Source: Cardiocondyla obscurior
Taxonomy: Eukaryota > Arthropoda > Insecta > Hymenoptera > Formicidae
Direction: 5' to 3'
Assembly: GCF_019399895.1 (NCBI RefSeq)
Contig: NC_091871.1
Span: forward strand, 7,221,001-7,285,000
Length of the DNA stretch: 64,000 bases
Shown: positions 22,198 through 35,603 of the stretch, in pieces
Layout: the number at the start of each line of letters is the position of its first letter
Position numbering within the stretch: the stretch's first letter is position 1
Notes under the pieces: model-generated
Told to the model about the DNA's origin: nothing
What the model saw: only the letters and a program-made list of their open reading frames with translations
Database searches by the model: none
Position numbers and translations under genes: made by a program

Positions 22198-25100
22198 CGG
22201 AAGAAGCGAAAAAATGCGTACGCGTAGCCCAGATCGCTGATCCGCGAGATGCACGAGTAATGCACATCCTCGGAACGTTTGCGAAATCCTTGTTTATACA
22301 CGCGTAATGGCGCAAATGACGTGCGTTAGCCTACCCGTTAATGTGCGCCTCCGTGTCGTTGCCTTTGGCATGCCACTAATCGAAAAGAAAAAAAAAAAAA
22401 AAAAAAGGAAAAAAAAAAAAAAAAAGGAAAGAAGCGACTTTTATCCGCCGGCAGAAATGTTAACGGAGGTAATGCGCGTGTTTCCTCAGCCAATCGTGCG
22501 AAACATATCATTACTGAATTCCCGGGATTAAATGCGAAAAATCGAAAGCTCCGGCTCATTCATCAAGTTACTCTTTCTCTTTGGTAAATGTTTCGTTTAT
22601 TACATTCATTGTGCAAATAAGCGATTGACATTTCGTGCAAGCGTGATGTTTTTTGCATTCCGCCGGTGGGATCTAAAACAAAACCAGTTTGAAACAAAAA
22701 TTGACAGGCACGTTAACGTCCGTTACTTTCGTATCAAAAAAATTTCTTTCTCCGTCAGCGATTTTTTTTTTTTTTCGCTTCGGTATATTATTATTTGTCA
22801 AATAAATGTCACGTAAATTTTTCCCTGCCAATTCTCTTTCTCTCTCTGCGTGTAAATTGACGGGCGAACGCGATCCGATATTTCGATCGCGATCGGTTTC
22901 TCGTCGACCGCGCGAGCGTTCCTGTCGTTCGAAGGATAGGCTCTCGATTATAAGTATCTCTCATTTTCTACGGAATTGGGTATCCTCAGCGAACGATGCG
23001 CGACCTCGGTGTCCTGCGCGTATAGGTCGTTTCACCTGTCACCTGCGTAGGAACGAAAGAGAGAGGACGATATCGCTGCGGGCAAAAAAGGAGAGGATGA
23101 GCGAGCGAGCGATTAATCGCAGACATCCCGATTGACCGAAATCACTTGGCGAATACTCGATTATAAGACTCCTCCGTAGTCGATTAAAAAAAAAAAAGAA
23201 AATTTTTTTTAAAGGGACAAAGTTACTATAATAAGTCGCTATAATAGGTCGCTGTGATCTCGATTATAATTTTTTATTATATAAAATAAAAATTATATAA
23301 TTTAATGTAACAGCTAGGTTTAATTTGTACGCGTATTTATAACATATATTATTAATACATCTTTTTACAAATTGTTAAAACGGGAGGAAAGTTAGTTTAG
23401 CATCGCGAAGTGTAAAGTGTAATTTTAAGCGGAATAATACTGCAGACAGAATATTCTCGTTCTTAATCCTCGCGAAAGGCATTCGACGTTAATCCGATTT
23501 GTCTTTATTTCAGTTCTCGTTCCACATGCTTTTTGCTCGTTATTGTTTGTCGAACGGATGTTTCCATTATCCAGATTTAAATAAATGTATAACCGGGAGA
23601 TGACAAACTGCGGAAATCCAATTGCATGCCCGGGTTTTATTCGCGTAAAGATATAAAAAAAAAAGGTACGCGGCTGATGCTAAGACGGATCCATACGCGC
23701 GTGCAAAATAACATTCTACGTAATCTGCAGTAGGCAGGAAGAGAAGTACATTCCATTTCGAAGTTGCTTTTACCACAGTGTGTAAAAACACACAAGCACG
23801 CCCCGTGTGGGTGTGGAAGAGAATCGCGGTCATTAAATTGCCACTGGAAATCTAGGAGGATGCGAGTGCAAGGCAGCGATATTCAAATTAATGCAAAACA
23901 GATTTTAACAACTTTGGCAAGGATTACGATAAAAAGTTAAAAATATTAAGACTCCGTGATCGCCCGAAATAAATCAAAGACTTTTTAAAAATTAAAAATT
24001 AACAATTTTGAGGAAAACAATAACCCCGTAAAAAGATCAATTATATAAAATAAAATAAAAGCATATGTAACGCATTAAAAAATCCTTACGCTGGAAACTA
24101 AAAGACGACGATTTCTTTACGTAAAAGTTCCGCGGTTTAAGGCTCAGCACAGCCAGCGCTCAACGCACCTAGGAAGTAAGATCTTGACGCTATATTACGG
24201 CTTTCTTCGTATTATATATCTGAATCGGATGACAGGAGCCGACCGCGAACCGTGTCGTCCCGTCTGCGGGAGAGGAGCTCTCGAGGTCCAAACGGAGAGA
24301 TGGATGGTGCCGGGTGATAGTAAAAGCGTGTTATAATGACAGTGAATAAATATTGGAGTAGGTACACGGACGGTATTACCATACAATACGCATACCGCGT
24401 AGAGTCGTTTTGCAGGCCACGCAAGGGTGCGACGGCTCGCTCCTAGAACCGTTTTCTATGCGCTCTCTCTCTCTCTCTTTCTCTCTCCCTCGTCTCTCTT
24501 TCTTTCTCCGCGCGCGTATATTTCGATCTCTGTCTTTCCAGCCTTCTCCCTTTTATCACCATTAATCACTACGATCTTCCACCTAGTCCCACGCAGCCGT
24601 GCACCGTACGCGACATCGAAATACCGGAGAAGAGAGGCCTTCTCTCGGCTAACTGTAAAATAGGACCTCGTGCAACGCGGATATCGCTTATCTCGTAATC
24701 GCGCGCTGATCTATATCGACCTCTCGACACCGTGGACCGTGCACGGCGTGAACTAGTTTCCCCTAAGTACTTTAGCGATCGCTCAATATCGAACATAATG
24801 CCGATGTGGAAAAAAAATAAAATAAAAAAATGCCAAGCGGAAAAAAGCTGGAAAAAGTGAAGGGTCAATCCCGAGTTCGCGATTTCGACTTTAACGTTAT
24901 CGCGGCTAATTGCGGTTCTTGTGCAAATATTAATTAACAAAATGTTTTGCGATGCTAATGCGATGCCGTTTAGTATTGACTATCTTTTTCTCTTTTTATC
25001 TCTCTCTTTCTTTCTCTTTTTTTTTTTTTTTTTTTTTCTAGAGGATATTTATATTTGTTTATATGCACATTTTTTAATGCCATGACAATCGTGATAATTA

Positions 25101-25539
25101 CTGCAACGGCGGGCTTGAGATACGGGATGAATATGCACCGTACCATCAATCTATATTTTTTTTTATCATTTCCTTTCACACATAATTACACCTTCGTAAT
25201 TAAATATCCAGGTCGTGACCTGACTTTTAAACCTCTCCTCGGCGCGGCTATTTCCGTGAAACTGCACGATCACAAAGTAGCGTTAAACTTTTGCAAATTA
25301 AAGGTATCTTCGAGCACGGGAATATGTATACTCCAGATTTCGTTCGCATTAATCATTAGGTCGCTCCGTTTCATCACATGGTGCAAATGCACTAATAAGC
25401 GCCGCATTCCGCGTATAATGCCCAGGCAGATTACACGCTTGACCGTTTTTCCCGCGAAACGGAAAGTGTTTCGACACGCGGACGGGTAAAAAAAAAAATT
25501 TCCGCCACGAAGGAAAGCTCTAACTGAGGCACGGGAGAG
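22198..25539. other. Gene-free AT-rich stretch with simple repeats
   Basis: Contains two adjacent A-runs (about 22388-22425), a CT-rich simple repeat (about 24461-24505) and a T-run (about 25018-25037). Open frames here are short or made of low-complexity sequence. No gene is supported. Confidence 0.45.
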
Positions 25540-26130
25540 TCGAAAGGAGCGTCGGGTCCAGAGAGACCACCGCCGTAGGTTCGCTAAGGACGAGCGTAAG
25601 GTTTCTCGATGCGAGCAAACGAGCAGAAACGATCGCGCATCATTAGATCCTGTTGGCCTGCTGTCGGAGGTAAGGCCGAAGCGGTAACGTAAGCTCGCAG
25701 CATCCCGCCGACGCCGCGCGACGGAGACGCGGCGACGTCGGCGCGGCCGCGTCCGACAAGGATGCCCGGCAACGACGACGCGAGGCGCGCGAGAGGAGAT
25801 CGAGAGGCCGGAGAGTAAGAGCTAGAAGCGCGCCCGGGGGGAGACGGGGCCGGGAGGGGAGTGGGTGAGCCGACCTCTGACCCGTAAGCGCGAGGGGGAC
25901 CGCGGCGCATAGCTCAGGCATAGCTCGGGCACGAGCACACAAGCGCGACTCGCCCGCCTTTCACTTCGCGAGGAGACGAAGGCAAGAAACGTACATAGAT
26001 AGAGGCGGCCGGGGAGTGCCCCGCCGCGCACGCTATTATCATATTACAGCCGATTCGCCGCCGCCGACGCCGAACGACGCCGGGCGTCGGGCGCAGCATC
26101 CGACGCTACGCGCTGACGCACCGCGAGAAA
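25540..26130. promoter_or_regulatory. CpG-rich island-like block
   Basis: About 590 bp of strongly G+C and CpG-rich DNA between AT-rich flanks. Several overlapping minus-strand frames are rich in Ala, Arg, Pro and Ser, as expected by chance. It could be a promoter or enhancer; no transcript can be attached to it. Confidence 0.3.
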
Positions 26131-28180
26131 AGAGTACGCGAACAAAATTTTTTACTGGAAATTACTAGCAGGTGTCACGGTACGCTGACAAAATAATATC
26201 GTTCCTTTAGGCCTCAGTTATAATTTTATGATACCGCTAATTAATATTCTAATCACGAATCGACAATATTGAGAGGAAATTAATTGTGAGAGAACGGTCC
26301 GTGTTTTTTTTTTTTCTTCTTATTTTTCTTTTTACTTTAGCTAACGATGTTGCTTTAATGCACCCTACAATAAATTGTAATAAAATATTTATTTTGCGAA
26401 ACGGTTACAGCGACTGCCCAAGCGAGAGTCTTTGATTTCTTCCTTCGTGATTTTCTCGCTGTCGACGCGCTTTACGACGGGATTATCATACGACGCGATC
26501 GCGGACGAATATTTCACACTTGGATTACGCAAGGAATGGTGTCGAGGCGTGCACCTTAGGCGGCGTTCAATTTTTGCGATCCGCAAGGAAAGAAAAGAAA
26601 AAAGAAAAAAAAAAAATAGAAGTCGGATCGCCGCTATCGCCGCCCGCTGCGAGAAACGCGATTGACGCGCGTGATCTCGCGAGGCGAGACGAAAGTGATA
26701 TCGCTGCGCCGTGAACGTTTATTATCCTTTTTATCACGCTCGAGTCCACTATTTTCCGCGCGCGATTATTCCTACAAATTCTCATAGTACCCCGGCGTAA
26801 TTGCGATTTATTGAATAATTATAGTAGCGGTAATTGCGGTAACGGCGGTGCTGCGGCGGAAACGAGGCTTTACTTTTTCCTGAACATCGCAAACGTCACG
26901 TCTTCCAAAAGTAATACTATACAAAGGATATTACGGGACGAAAATAATAATTTAATATTAATAAAATAATAATTAAGTGATAGAACAAAATCAAAATTCA
27001 AAATCTCGTAAATTACTTCGGTATTTCCGATACACGGAACAGCGCGGCTTAATCGATTTGTTATCCGCGCGTACACTTTTCTCGTTACGTCTGATATCAG
27101 AAACGTAACAACGAATAGCGAACCGCTTATTTCCGCGCGACAGTTTCCGAGCGTACTCACTTCCAGGCAGCATTGACGGAAATGTCGGGAGGCGATTGCG
27201 AGTGTCGACGTTGTTACTCGCTCGAGCGAGCGCGAGATTGACGGGATAATCGCGAGGCGAGACGCGAGTGATTTCGACGCATGGTAGATGGCACATTTGT
27301 TATCGTCCTTATTAGCCTACGTCTTTTTGTTCTTCTTTCACGCCACTTTCGCCATTGGCAAATTGCCGGCGCGTAATTAACGATTTAACGTTTTCACCGT
27401 GAGCAAGAAAGGGGGAGGCATGTCGATTTTTATCTTAGCGACTTAACGCGACGGCGATTACGAACGGACGCGAATAGCCCGGCAAGTAGACGCGCGATAC
27501 GTCCGTAGAAAAGATGTCAGTTATTTTTGCAACAGGTTCATCGGAATTCTCACGTCGGGGCGTAAAAACTGAGCTCCTACGATCGTGACGCGTCTCAATT
27601 TTTCTCAGACACTTCGTCACGAAGGATATATAATATAAATACGTGACGACTTCCCATATAATGATTCCCAAATTATTTCCAAGATAAACTTGCAACGGAA
27701 TTGTTCCACCGTCGATTATCGAGCGGTTTCGGCGTCAGTTAAAAATTCGCCGAAATTATTTTCTCTTCATTAGTCACACTTAATGATGGATCCTAGTCGT
27801 CGATTACCGCGCGTAGCCTTACGCGTTCCTACGCGGCTGCGTTATCCCAACGCGACCGGAGACATTGTGCATAACAGGTTTTGACCCACCGAGCGCGCAG
27901 CTTGATCTGCAAATAAAAGTGAGAGACCGCGCGAAAGCGGACGGCAAAGCGGGACGACGAAATCACTTTCGTCGAGGCCTCGCATCTTCGCGCGCGCTAA
28001 TCGCGCCGATGGCGCGATACCGGAGGTCGCACGGACGTGTCCGACCCCGAGGATCGCTCACCGGTGCTCCTCGTGCTCGGCGAGGACGCTGGGTCCCGGC
28101 GCCGGTATTCCAACGTAAGCGCGGAAAGACCGGGGGGAAAAAAAAATCCCGGCGATGGGAAGGAAAGAAAATGAGAGGGG
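26131..28180. other. Gene-free stretch
   Basis: Mixed composition with an A/G-rich block (about 26589-26618) and a GC-richer end from about 27860. No coding exon, RNA gene or repeat family was recognised. Confidence 0.4.
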
Positions 28181-28227
28181 AATAAAGAGAGAAATAAAGA
28201 GAGAGATAAAGAGGGAAATAAAGAGTG
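28181..28227. repeat. Purine minisatellite, unit AAATAAAGAGAG
   Basis: Four imperfect units of an 11-12 bp A/G-rich motif in tandem. The minus-strand translation gives a Leu-Tyr-Phe-Ser repeat that should not be mistaken for a membrane protein. Confidence 0.75.
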
Positions 28228-28380
28228 GGACAGGCGAGGCCGAAGAGTAACCGGTGAGAGTGCACGGGCCGTAACGTACGGTACAATACGGTCGTGCCGG
28301 CATGCCCGTAGGTCGACCCACAGCGCGACGTGTAATTATCATCTCCCAAGGGCCTATCCCACGCTATCCAAGTTAAGTGG

Positions 28381-28421
28381 GACACAGCCGATTACTGCGT
28401 GAGCGATTAGAAGAGAGGAGC
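28381..28421 (+). repeat. Dispersed 40-bp module, copy 1
   Basis: ACACAGCCGATTACTGCGTG followed by AGCGATTAGAAGAGAGGAG. It aligns almost base for base with 29440-29482, about 1.06 kb away. Neither copy lies in a coding region. Confidence 0.35.
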
Positions 28422-29241
28422 CGAGGCGCCGCCGCGGCTCTGGAAGAGGCCAATCTCCGGGTTTTCCCCTTCGCCTCGCGTCTCGAAAAAGAATGCGTTT
28501 TCGTCGAATGGTTCCCCGCGCGCGAAAATCTGTCCTCATTAATACTTCGAGCTAATTGAAATCAGAGCCGCTAAGCGTCAGCCGTAACGTTACGTAAAGG
28601 CTTATAAAGTCGTGCCTTTGCCGGAGTCGAAATTAATTTTAACATAATACGGTAGGATTATTCAAATCGCCAGCTGGTAATTAAAGGCTGATTCGCCGCG
28701 ATACGACGGCGTCCGTACCGCGCTTCGTAAGGAATAATTAAAGTCTATCGGCTCGTAATGACGGGATCGCAAATATATCCCGCTCGATAAATTACATGAA
28801 TGGAGACAAACCAAATTACGGGCATAATGAATGAAGATATGTTGATACAATGAATTAAATCTTGATTGATTTTCCGTTCTACTTAAAAATGTTTAATGAA
28901 ATCATCAATTTCAGTCGGACTTGAATGTATACAACTAATAGGAGAAAGTATCAAGCGTCGCCTTCAAGAAACGAGTTTGCTACAATCTTGCAATGTACAC
29001 TCGCGCGATACACATTCATTACGACTTCAAATATATATATTTTTAATTATCTCTGTAAAAAAAAATCCCTCCCTCCCTATTTGCGTTTTATACCCAGATA
29101 AAAAACGCGCCAGGCGTCGCAAAAAAAGTTCTTTGAGAAAAAGAAGCTCCACGTACCGTTGAACTATTTCGCGCAATCTCGTTTCACGCATATTAATTGG
29201 TTTCTAAGAAAATTTAATATTACAAGTAAGTAAAAAGGTCG

Positions 29242-29300
29242 GCCCCCTTTTGTGGTTACTTATCAGCGCCCGCCGAAATCATCACGCGGCTAATTGCGTC
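29242..29300 (+). repeat. Second dispersed module, copy 1
   Basis: Contains GGCCCCC, GGTTACTTATCA, CACGC and TAATTGCG in this order; the same blocks in the same order occur at 29582-29625 with shorter spacers. Non-coding. Confidence 0.3.
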
Positions 29301-29439
29301 ACGATTCGCGACAATTCAGGTGGAAAAAAAAAAAAAAAAGCTTGCGTCAATTTGTTCGCGCGAGGGACGGAGAACGATGAAGTTCCGGCCGCGATATCGG
29401 GCTTCTCGAGCGCGAGGGAGACGTGAATTAAATTAGACG

Positions 29440-29482
29440 CAGCACAGCTGATCACCGCCGTGAGTGATTAGAACGAAGAGGG
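29440..29482 (+). repeat. Dispersed 40-bp module, copy 2
   Basis: GCACAGCTGATCACCGCCGT followed by GAGTGATTAGAACGAAGAGG; the counterpart of 28381-28421. This copy has an intact CAGCTG E-box where copy 1 has CAGCCG. Confidence 0.35.
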
Positions 29483-29581
29483 ATATGTCAGTAGTGGAGG
29501 AAGAATAAGCCCGGCCGATGATTGATTCGCGTTTCTCCCGGCGGAGAACGAGAAGGAAATGAACCTGTCCGTGTTAACGCG

Positions 29582-29625
29582 GCCCCCGCTACTTATCATT
29601 TCACCACGCATAATTGCGCCATAAC
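29582..29625 (+). repeat. Second dispersed module, copy 2
   Basis: GGCCCCCGCTACTTATCA, then CACGCATAATTGCGCCA; the counterpart of 29242-29300. Confidence 0.3.
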
Positions 29626-31520
29626 AACCGTGTGTGTTGCGCGCTCGATTGTACCGATTACATAAAAGAAGATCGCGAAGTACGGAACGAATTACTTCGC
29701 GGGGAGATTTGACGCGAAGGCGTAATTGACCGTTTGGACGTAATTATTTAATCCCGATAATGTATCGTGATTTGAACAGGTTATTAAGTCGATTTTAAAT
29801 AGATAAAATGATAATTAATAGATAGTAAAATATTAATTAGCTTGAAGTTGATTCTCGATTCGATATAACACGCTTTTTTTTTTTTCTTTTCTTTTAAATA
29901 AGATTATGTATTTAATCGTTGATATTTTTTTATCCTAAAAATATTGCGGTGAGAATTTTCTCAAAATTATTAATTTAAATGCGAAAGAAAGGAGAAAGCG
30001 GTAAGAAAGGATTGATAACAATAAATTAAATCCTTTTATTCGGGAATATTAAAAAAATTGATTTCTATCATTTTATCCGTCGACATGATTAACGATTGAA
30101 CTGACGTGGTTCGTTGTTAGCGATAATGATATTCCCGGCTGCGATGAATCATTTGCATCCGCGGTGCAGCGAATCTCATTCATGCTAATAAGCACAATGA
30201 GCAGAGAAGGACGAATTTCGAAAGAACTTAATAATTTGTCGAGCTAAACAGACGTCCTTGTTTTTAACTGCGCGATAGCCGAAAATCTGACAGCTTAAGT
30301 AACCGATCACAGGGAGATAAGAGAAGCGGACGCGTCTGTGAAATGTACGCGCATATAAACCCGCGGATTCATTAAATTTTTTACGTAATTATGGTGTTTA
30401 CGAATTTGTGTATTAGCTAGTTTGAATTATTGCAATTCTCCTGATTGACTAAGTGACGGGTTTACGTAATTTCAACGTTTACACGAAAACCGGTAGAATT
30501 CGTGCGGAACTTTTAGATGTCCAAGACATTCGTGATGTTTCGTAATATTTTTTAGTACAACGTTATACCCGTAATTTGTAATTAATTAACCTCATGGAGT
30601 TTTAATTGCTCGATTAATCAGACGGTCGATCAATTTTTTTTTTTTTTGTTTTTACTTTTTTCTTGGAATTCCGTAATGGAATATCAGGCGAATAAAATCG
30701 ATTGAACGATTAGGCCTCGATTAGTCGTGACGCTGGACGTGCGCTTGGCTGTTTGGCGCGAAAGTCGCGAACGAGGGAAAATAATAGACCGTTTGGGAAT
30801 CAAGCGCAACGAGAAAGGAAGAAACGTAACGTCGACAGCGAACATGATTACTCGTGAGAAACTTCTCTATTTTATTTTATTTTTTTTTTTCTTTTTCTAA
30901 GCTAACGTCATCGAAGGCACACTTCTGATGAAATATTTTAACCTCCGACTATCTCTTGAAAATTTACACAAGCGCGACGCGATGATAGGTCGCCGACTGC
31001 GATAGAGATCGAGTGCTGATAATAAGTACTCAGGTGGATCGAAAGAAAAAAATACTACGCGCGTAACTGCTACTGACATTGGCCAGTTTCCGCGTTGTTC
31101 ATTTCGCAGACGAATTTCCTACAAAGGCTTTTTAATCCTTAACGCAACATCGATCACTTAGATTTCAAACTTGAGAAGGAAAAAATGAGGGATATCTTTT
31201 TATAAAAAAATTAGTGAGTTACGCATGAATTAAATCGAACGAGAGTACCGAATAGATAGGCGCGGGGGGACGGGGGGAGGTGGGGGCGGACGGGGTGAGA
31301 GCGAGCGCGAGCATACGTGCCGCGCGCTAAGTAGATTCCTCCACTACTCCCACTCTCGCTCTGTCCTCCTCCAGCGGTCGCGCGAGCATACACGTACTAC
31401 GCACTGTACAGCAAACACGTGTCTTCTTACCGAAAGTAATTCGCGCTTCCGTTTAACGAAAACCCTTCCGATACGAGAACTACGATTAAACTTGATATTT
31501 CTTTTTGTTACAAATTAAAG
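29626..31520. other. Gene-free stretch
   Basis: AT-rich to about 31200, followed by a G-rich then C-rich patch (about 31260-31400). Nothing else was recognised. Confidence 0.4.
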
Positions 31521-31830
31521 CGGTTGCATCCCGCAGTCGTGAACAAAGTGCCGTCACCGCCGGTATTAATTATACGAACCGCAGCCGGTTCGTCGGTTGG
31601 TCCGGGAGTTTCGTTAAGTATTCGGTCGTATTTTTTTCGCATGGCTTAATTCTGAACGTGAGTGCCGAGCAAAAAAATATTGTCGATGAGCACGCGACTA
31701 GTGTTCGATCGCCTTCCTCGATTTCGCCAACGCGATCGTGTCTAATTACAAGCGCAATAGTAACCGGGAACGATTGTTAAAGAACGGCGGTACGTTTAGA
31801 GGCTGCGCGACCCCGTCGCGACTGCAATAG
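31521..31830 (+). repeat. Exon-like relative of block B at 13605
   Basis: Follows TTTGTTACAAATTAAAG and ends before GTGAGAACC, a good donor. Its first ~150 bp match block B: AAAGTGCCG, CGCCGGTATTA, ACGAACCGCAG and GGTTCGTCGGT occur in the same order and spacing, then GAGTGCCGA. The rest diverges. No frame is shared with block B, so conservation is not at the protein level. Confidence 0.45.
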
Positions 31831-31886
31831 GTGAGAACCATCGTGAGAGAAGTCGTGCGCGACGTAGGTGGCCGCCACCCGGAACA

Positions 31887-31963
31887 GACGATGACAACGG
31901 CGACGGTTATGGAGCCATCAGATTCCCTCTGACTCCATTCATCTGAGACCCATTGTCATCGTC
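31887..31963 (+). ncRNA. 77-nt hairpin, candidate small RNA precursor
   Basis: The outer stem is 11 perfect base pairs (GACGATGACAA with TTGTCATCGTC). After an internal loop of about 8-10 nt, ATGGAG pairs with CTCCAT, then, past a small bulge, TCAGA pairs with TCTGA, leaving a loop of about 5 nt. The size fits a pre-miRNA but the large internal loop does not fit well. I do not recognise a known mature miRNA. It lies about 55 bp downstream of the donor-like site at 31831. It could be a chance or regulatory palindrome. Confidence 0.25.
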
Positions 31964-34439
31964 GACGCTAATAACCCGGGACGAATCTCGACGACATCGC
32001 CAAATGCGCGCCGATAAAATCATCCGCGCGCGTTAGAATGTTAATTTTTTGTTTTCTTTTTTTTTTAAACTCAACCCTGGCGATTTATCATATTAGAGTA
32101 GCAGATAAATTTACGGGCGAGGAACAAGGCGTAGTATTAAAGCGAATTGTAGAACTTGTACCGGAAGGTATGGTATTTCTTTGACTTCTACTGTGTTGCG
32201 GAGATTCCGGATGACGTTGGTAGTTTCAATTTAATTTCAAGTTATTGATATGTGCGATAAAACAAGGCGCTGATTAGTTGATCGCTTATTCCAGTGTTTT
32301 TTTTTTTTTTTTTACTGTAAGGTCGTGTATTAATTTTAAAACGTCCTTTTCTGAAATTTATTTTGTGGCAAATTGGAGTTCTGCCACGCGCTAGTTTTAA
32401 ATCAAAAATAATAATTGCGCTTAGTAAAAAAAGAAAAAAAATTAGATTGCCCGGCGATGTTTCTAATATCAACAAATGGCGAAATACTGTTTGCGTCAGT
32501 CGATTTCTCAATCTCTTCCATAGATATTGCCGCGACAATTAAATTGCAAGAGCGATTTTTGCGATCTTCTAGATTTGATAAGAAACAACACGCGCGACAT
32601 CGTGTTTTGCAACATCGACCGTTGAGAAAAAACGATCAATGATCTCGCCTCGTTTCACGCGCGGCAAAAAATTCATCAGTGGATCAGGCCTAATCGTCTA
32701 TGAGACGATCGCAAATTGAAAATACGCGAGAGAACAGTGTCTGACGTCATTCAGCCTAACGAGATTAGAACGCGGTAGGTACCGTCGACTCTGACGACAT
32801 ACATCCATTGAAAAAAAACAAAAAAAAAAAGCGTAGAAAAACTCACTTACCTCAACGTGTTGTGCGTGCGAAAAAACGGCGATCTCTGCGACGTGTTCCC
32901 TTGAAATGATCTTTTCCGAATTTTACCAGACGAACATCGAGCGTTCACTCCAATGAATAGCAATGTGACGAGCGCCAGATCCCTAAAAGCAAGGAAATTA
33001 TATAAAGATAAATCTCGAGAGTTTCGGTAACGAAATATAGTACAGGCGAAAAAAAAAAAGAGAACACATTTCAGTTATTTTATAAACGAAAAACTAATTA
33101 AAAAATATTTCTCTTCAATCACAAATAATCTAATAAAAAATAATTAAATTGCTATTAAAATGATGATGAGGGTTGACCGTCAATCTCGGTTCAGCTTTGC
33201 TTTTCGTCTCGTTTCAATACTCAGAATCGTACAGAAATAAAAAACGGCAAATCGAGAGATTAAAGTTAATCGGCGTCGGGAGAATTCGCGGTTCATTTTG
33301 TCAACCCGCGGTTGCGGCATCGATAACCTGGCGCATATTCTTATTGTTTGCCGGCGTCGATGCACCTTTCTCTCTCGCTCAAGGAAACGGAGTATCGGTG
33401 CATCCCGCGGGCGAGAAAGGGTAGATGAGATTCTGCGCGAGCGGCGCACCGTAGGCAACTCGCGTCCTTTTTCCCGCGGCGCATGAAAGCGGAGACAATG
33501 GATACGTAGGCGCAGTATCGCGAACCCTAACCCCAGGTGATCCCATATTCTCCGTTCTCTCTCTCTCTTTTCCTCTTCGGTGAGCACTCTCCTCCGCATC
33601 TCCTGCTCCATCGCTAAGTTTCTATGCTCGGGTCGTCGCGGAGCCTCTTCAAGCCGGGACTCATTCTCTTTCTGCCTCACCTGGTACCTCCCCAGGTATT
33701 TCTTTTCATCTTCTCTGCCTCCGAGAGTGCACGTCGCGCGCTTACGAAATCGCAGAAATCTCTCGCCGGCGTGTAATCGTCTTCTATCGTGCCCCCGAAA
33801 CGCGTTAGGGGACGATTTAGTTGCATTTTCTAGTTTCTTTCTCTTCTTACGTAAGTCTTTTTATTGTAACAGTTTAGAGTATTCGTACTTGCTCTTGAGG
33901 GAATCCTCTCGCGAAGCAGATTTATTCCCGCGCCATCGGCATTACCGCGAAATATAATTTTAAAGCTACGTTTCCTAGTACGAGGCCCATGCACGCAGTG
34001 TGCTCGAAATGGCAAAGTTGAAGATTCCGTGTCGGGTTTTCGTCGGGACGAAAAGAAAGGCGGATAATGGGATTAGAAGTTCGTGTGCAATCTGACTGCT
34101 CCTTTTACCGAGCGATTGCAAAATCGCCACGAGACTCGAACAATCTTGTTTGGCGGCGCGAGGATGCTGTGCGGGACAAGATTTCGCGTAGGACTTCCGA
34201 AAAAAGTAAAAGAGCTTCCCGCTTCGCCTATTCGCGTAGACATTACTGCGAGGAACACGAGCGTAGTTTCTTCAAACCGGTAATAATAAAAAAATAGTAT
34301 AGCTTTAAAAAAAGAACTTCGTTTGCGTTTTTTTTTTCCGACTGCAGCGGCTACTAATTTTGCGCGGCCAGATATCGCGCGGAAAACGAAAGACGCGTAA
34401 AGAGAAAAAGAAAGCTCTGCCACACGTTCCGGTAAATTT
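31964..34439. other. Gene-free stretch with one isolated CRE core
   Basis: A perfect TGACGTCA lies at 32742-32749, well away from the 1.7-3.5 kb cluster. A minus-strand frame around 33180-33680 is Glu/Arg-rich because the DNA is purine-rich on that strand; no clear splice sites or family support it. T/A runs are frequent. Confidence 0.4.
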
Positions 34440-34494
34440 CACGGAAAAAAATTTTATACCGATAATTACTAAGACGTCACAGTAGCTCTGAACC
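34440..34494 (+). repeat. Short dispersed repeat, copy 3 (CACGGAGAAAAT family)
   Basis: CACGGAAAAAAATTTTATAC followed by a TTACT block, then CACAGTAGCTCTGAACC. It aligns with the reverse complement of the copy at 40917-40971. Confidence 0.4.
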
Positions 34495-35603
34495 ACTTTG
34501 AAATTAAAAAATTAAATTCTATAACCGGCCATTACTAGCCTTACTATTTAAATTTACAATTCCAAGATGTTGGGTGCTTCTTTTTTTTTTTTTTCTTAAA
34601 TAAATTTCTTACCGTAAAGTTCTTGCGTAGCGAAGCACGAGGCAGCACGTTAAATCATTTATTCTTAGAGTTAAATTAAGTAGGCAATTGAGATAATCGA
34701 TCGTCATTGTTATCTCGAGACGAGAGATTATCCAGGCCAAGTCAGCGATCAAGAGCGCGGGAAAAGCGATATTAAGTCCGCGTTTGGTTTCGGGGCGGGT
34801 CGAGAATCTCTCGGCATCGCGTTCTCAGGATCGGAAGTGCGGCGTCGATTTCGCAACGAGGCGAGATACTTTCTGCCGGCGCCGTTATGCAACGCGATGC
34901 GTATTTGCCAGTACTTCTCTCAGAGCGCGAGGTTGAACGGCCGCAAAATTTCCACGATACAATCTACTTGCTGCGAGCGCGTCGAATTCGAGCAATTTAT
35001 CGCGATACCTGGGCAATGCCGCAAAGATCGAATCGGATAAGCGATCGACAGAGCGAGATAAATTTCTCAAATCTCGTTGCAACACGTTCTAAATAATTAT
35101 AGCCGTCAAGTAAGACAATTTTTTAAATTTTTTTTTTAAACAACTATCAACCCGTTATTAAATTATTAAATTCGTGTGCTTTTAACATTTTTAATAATTA
35201 ACAAACTTAGCCCGATTAAATACAACCTTGCTGTTTCGCGGTGCAATTTTACTTCCACTTTTTTAAATTGTCGACGCGACCTTGAATGAATTCGATCGCA
35301 AGACTCAAAGCTGGCGCAGAGGATATTTTTTTTTTTTTTTCCTAGCTAGTCCTTCGACGAGTTTTATGCAGGTGTTGAACCGCGGCCGCTCAAAGTGCCA
35401 CGAAACATTTCGTTGTTCGATTAGATGAGGGAAGCGAAGGGACACCGGGGACGATCGCGGGTCGAAAGAGAGAAGACACAATTGAATGTTGGCGGATCCG
35501 TGGGCGGGACGCAGTTCGATTGTTTCTTTATCGCGATCATCCTCGTTCCCTCTCCTACGACGGCAATGGCGATCTCACCTGGCATAGTGTTCCCGTAGAT
35601 TTA

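Noticed and set aside
28058..28385. Leu/Tyr/Phe/Ser-rich minus-strand frames that look like membrane segments
   Set aside because: Produced by the AAATAAAGAGAG minisatellite at 28181-28227.
33180..33780. Glu/Arg-rich minus-strand frame resembling a coiled coil
   Set aside because: The composition follows from a purine-rich strand with a GA simple repeat; no convincing acceptor or donor frames it, and no family is recognised.
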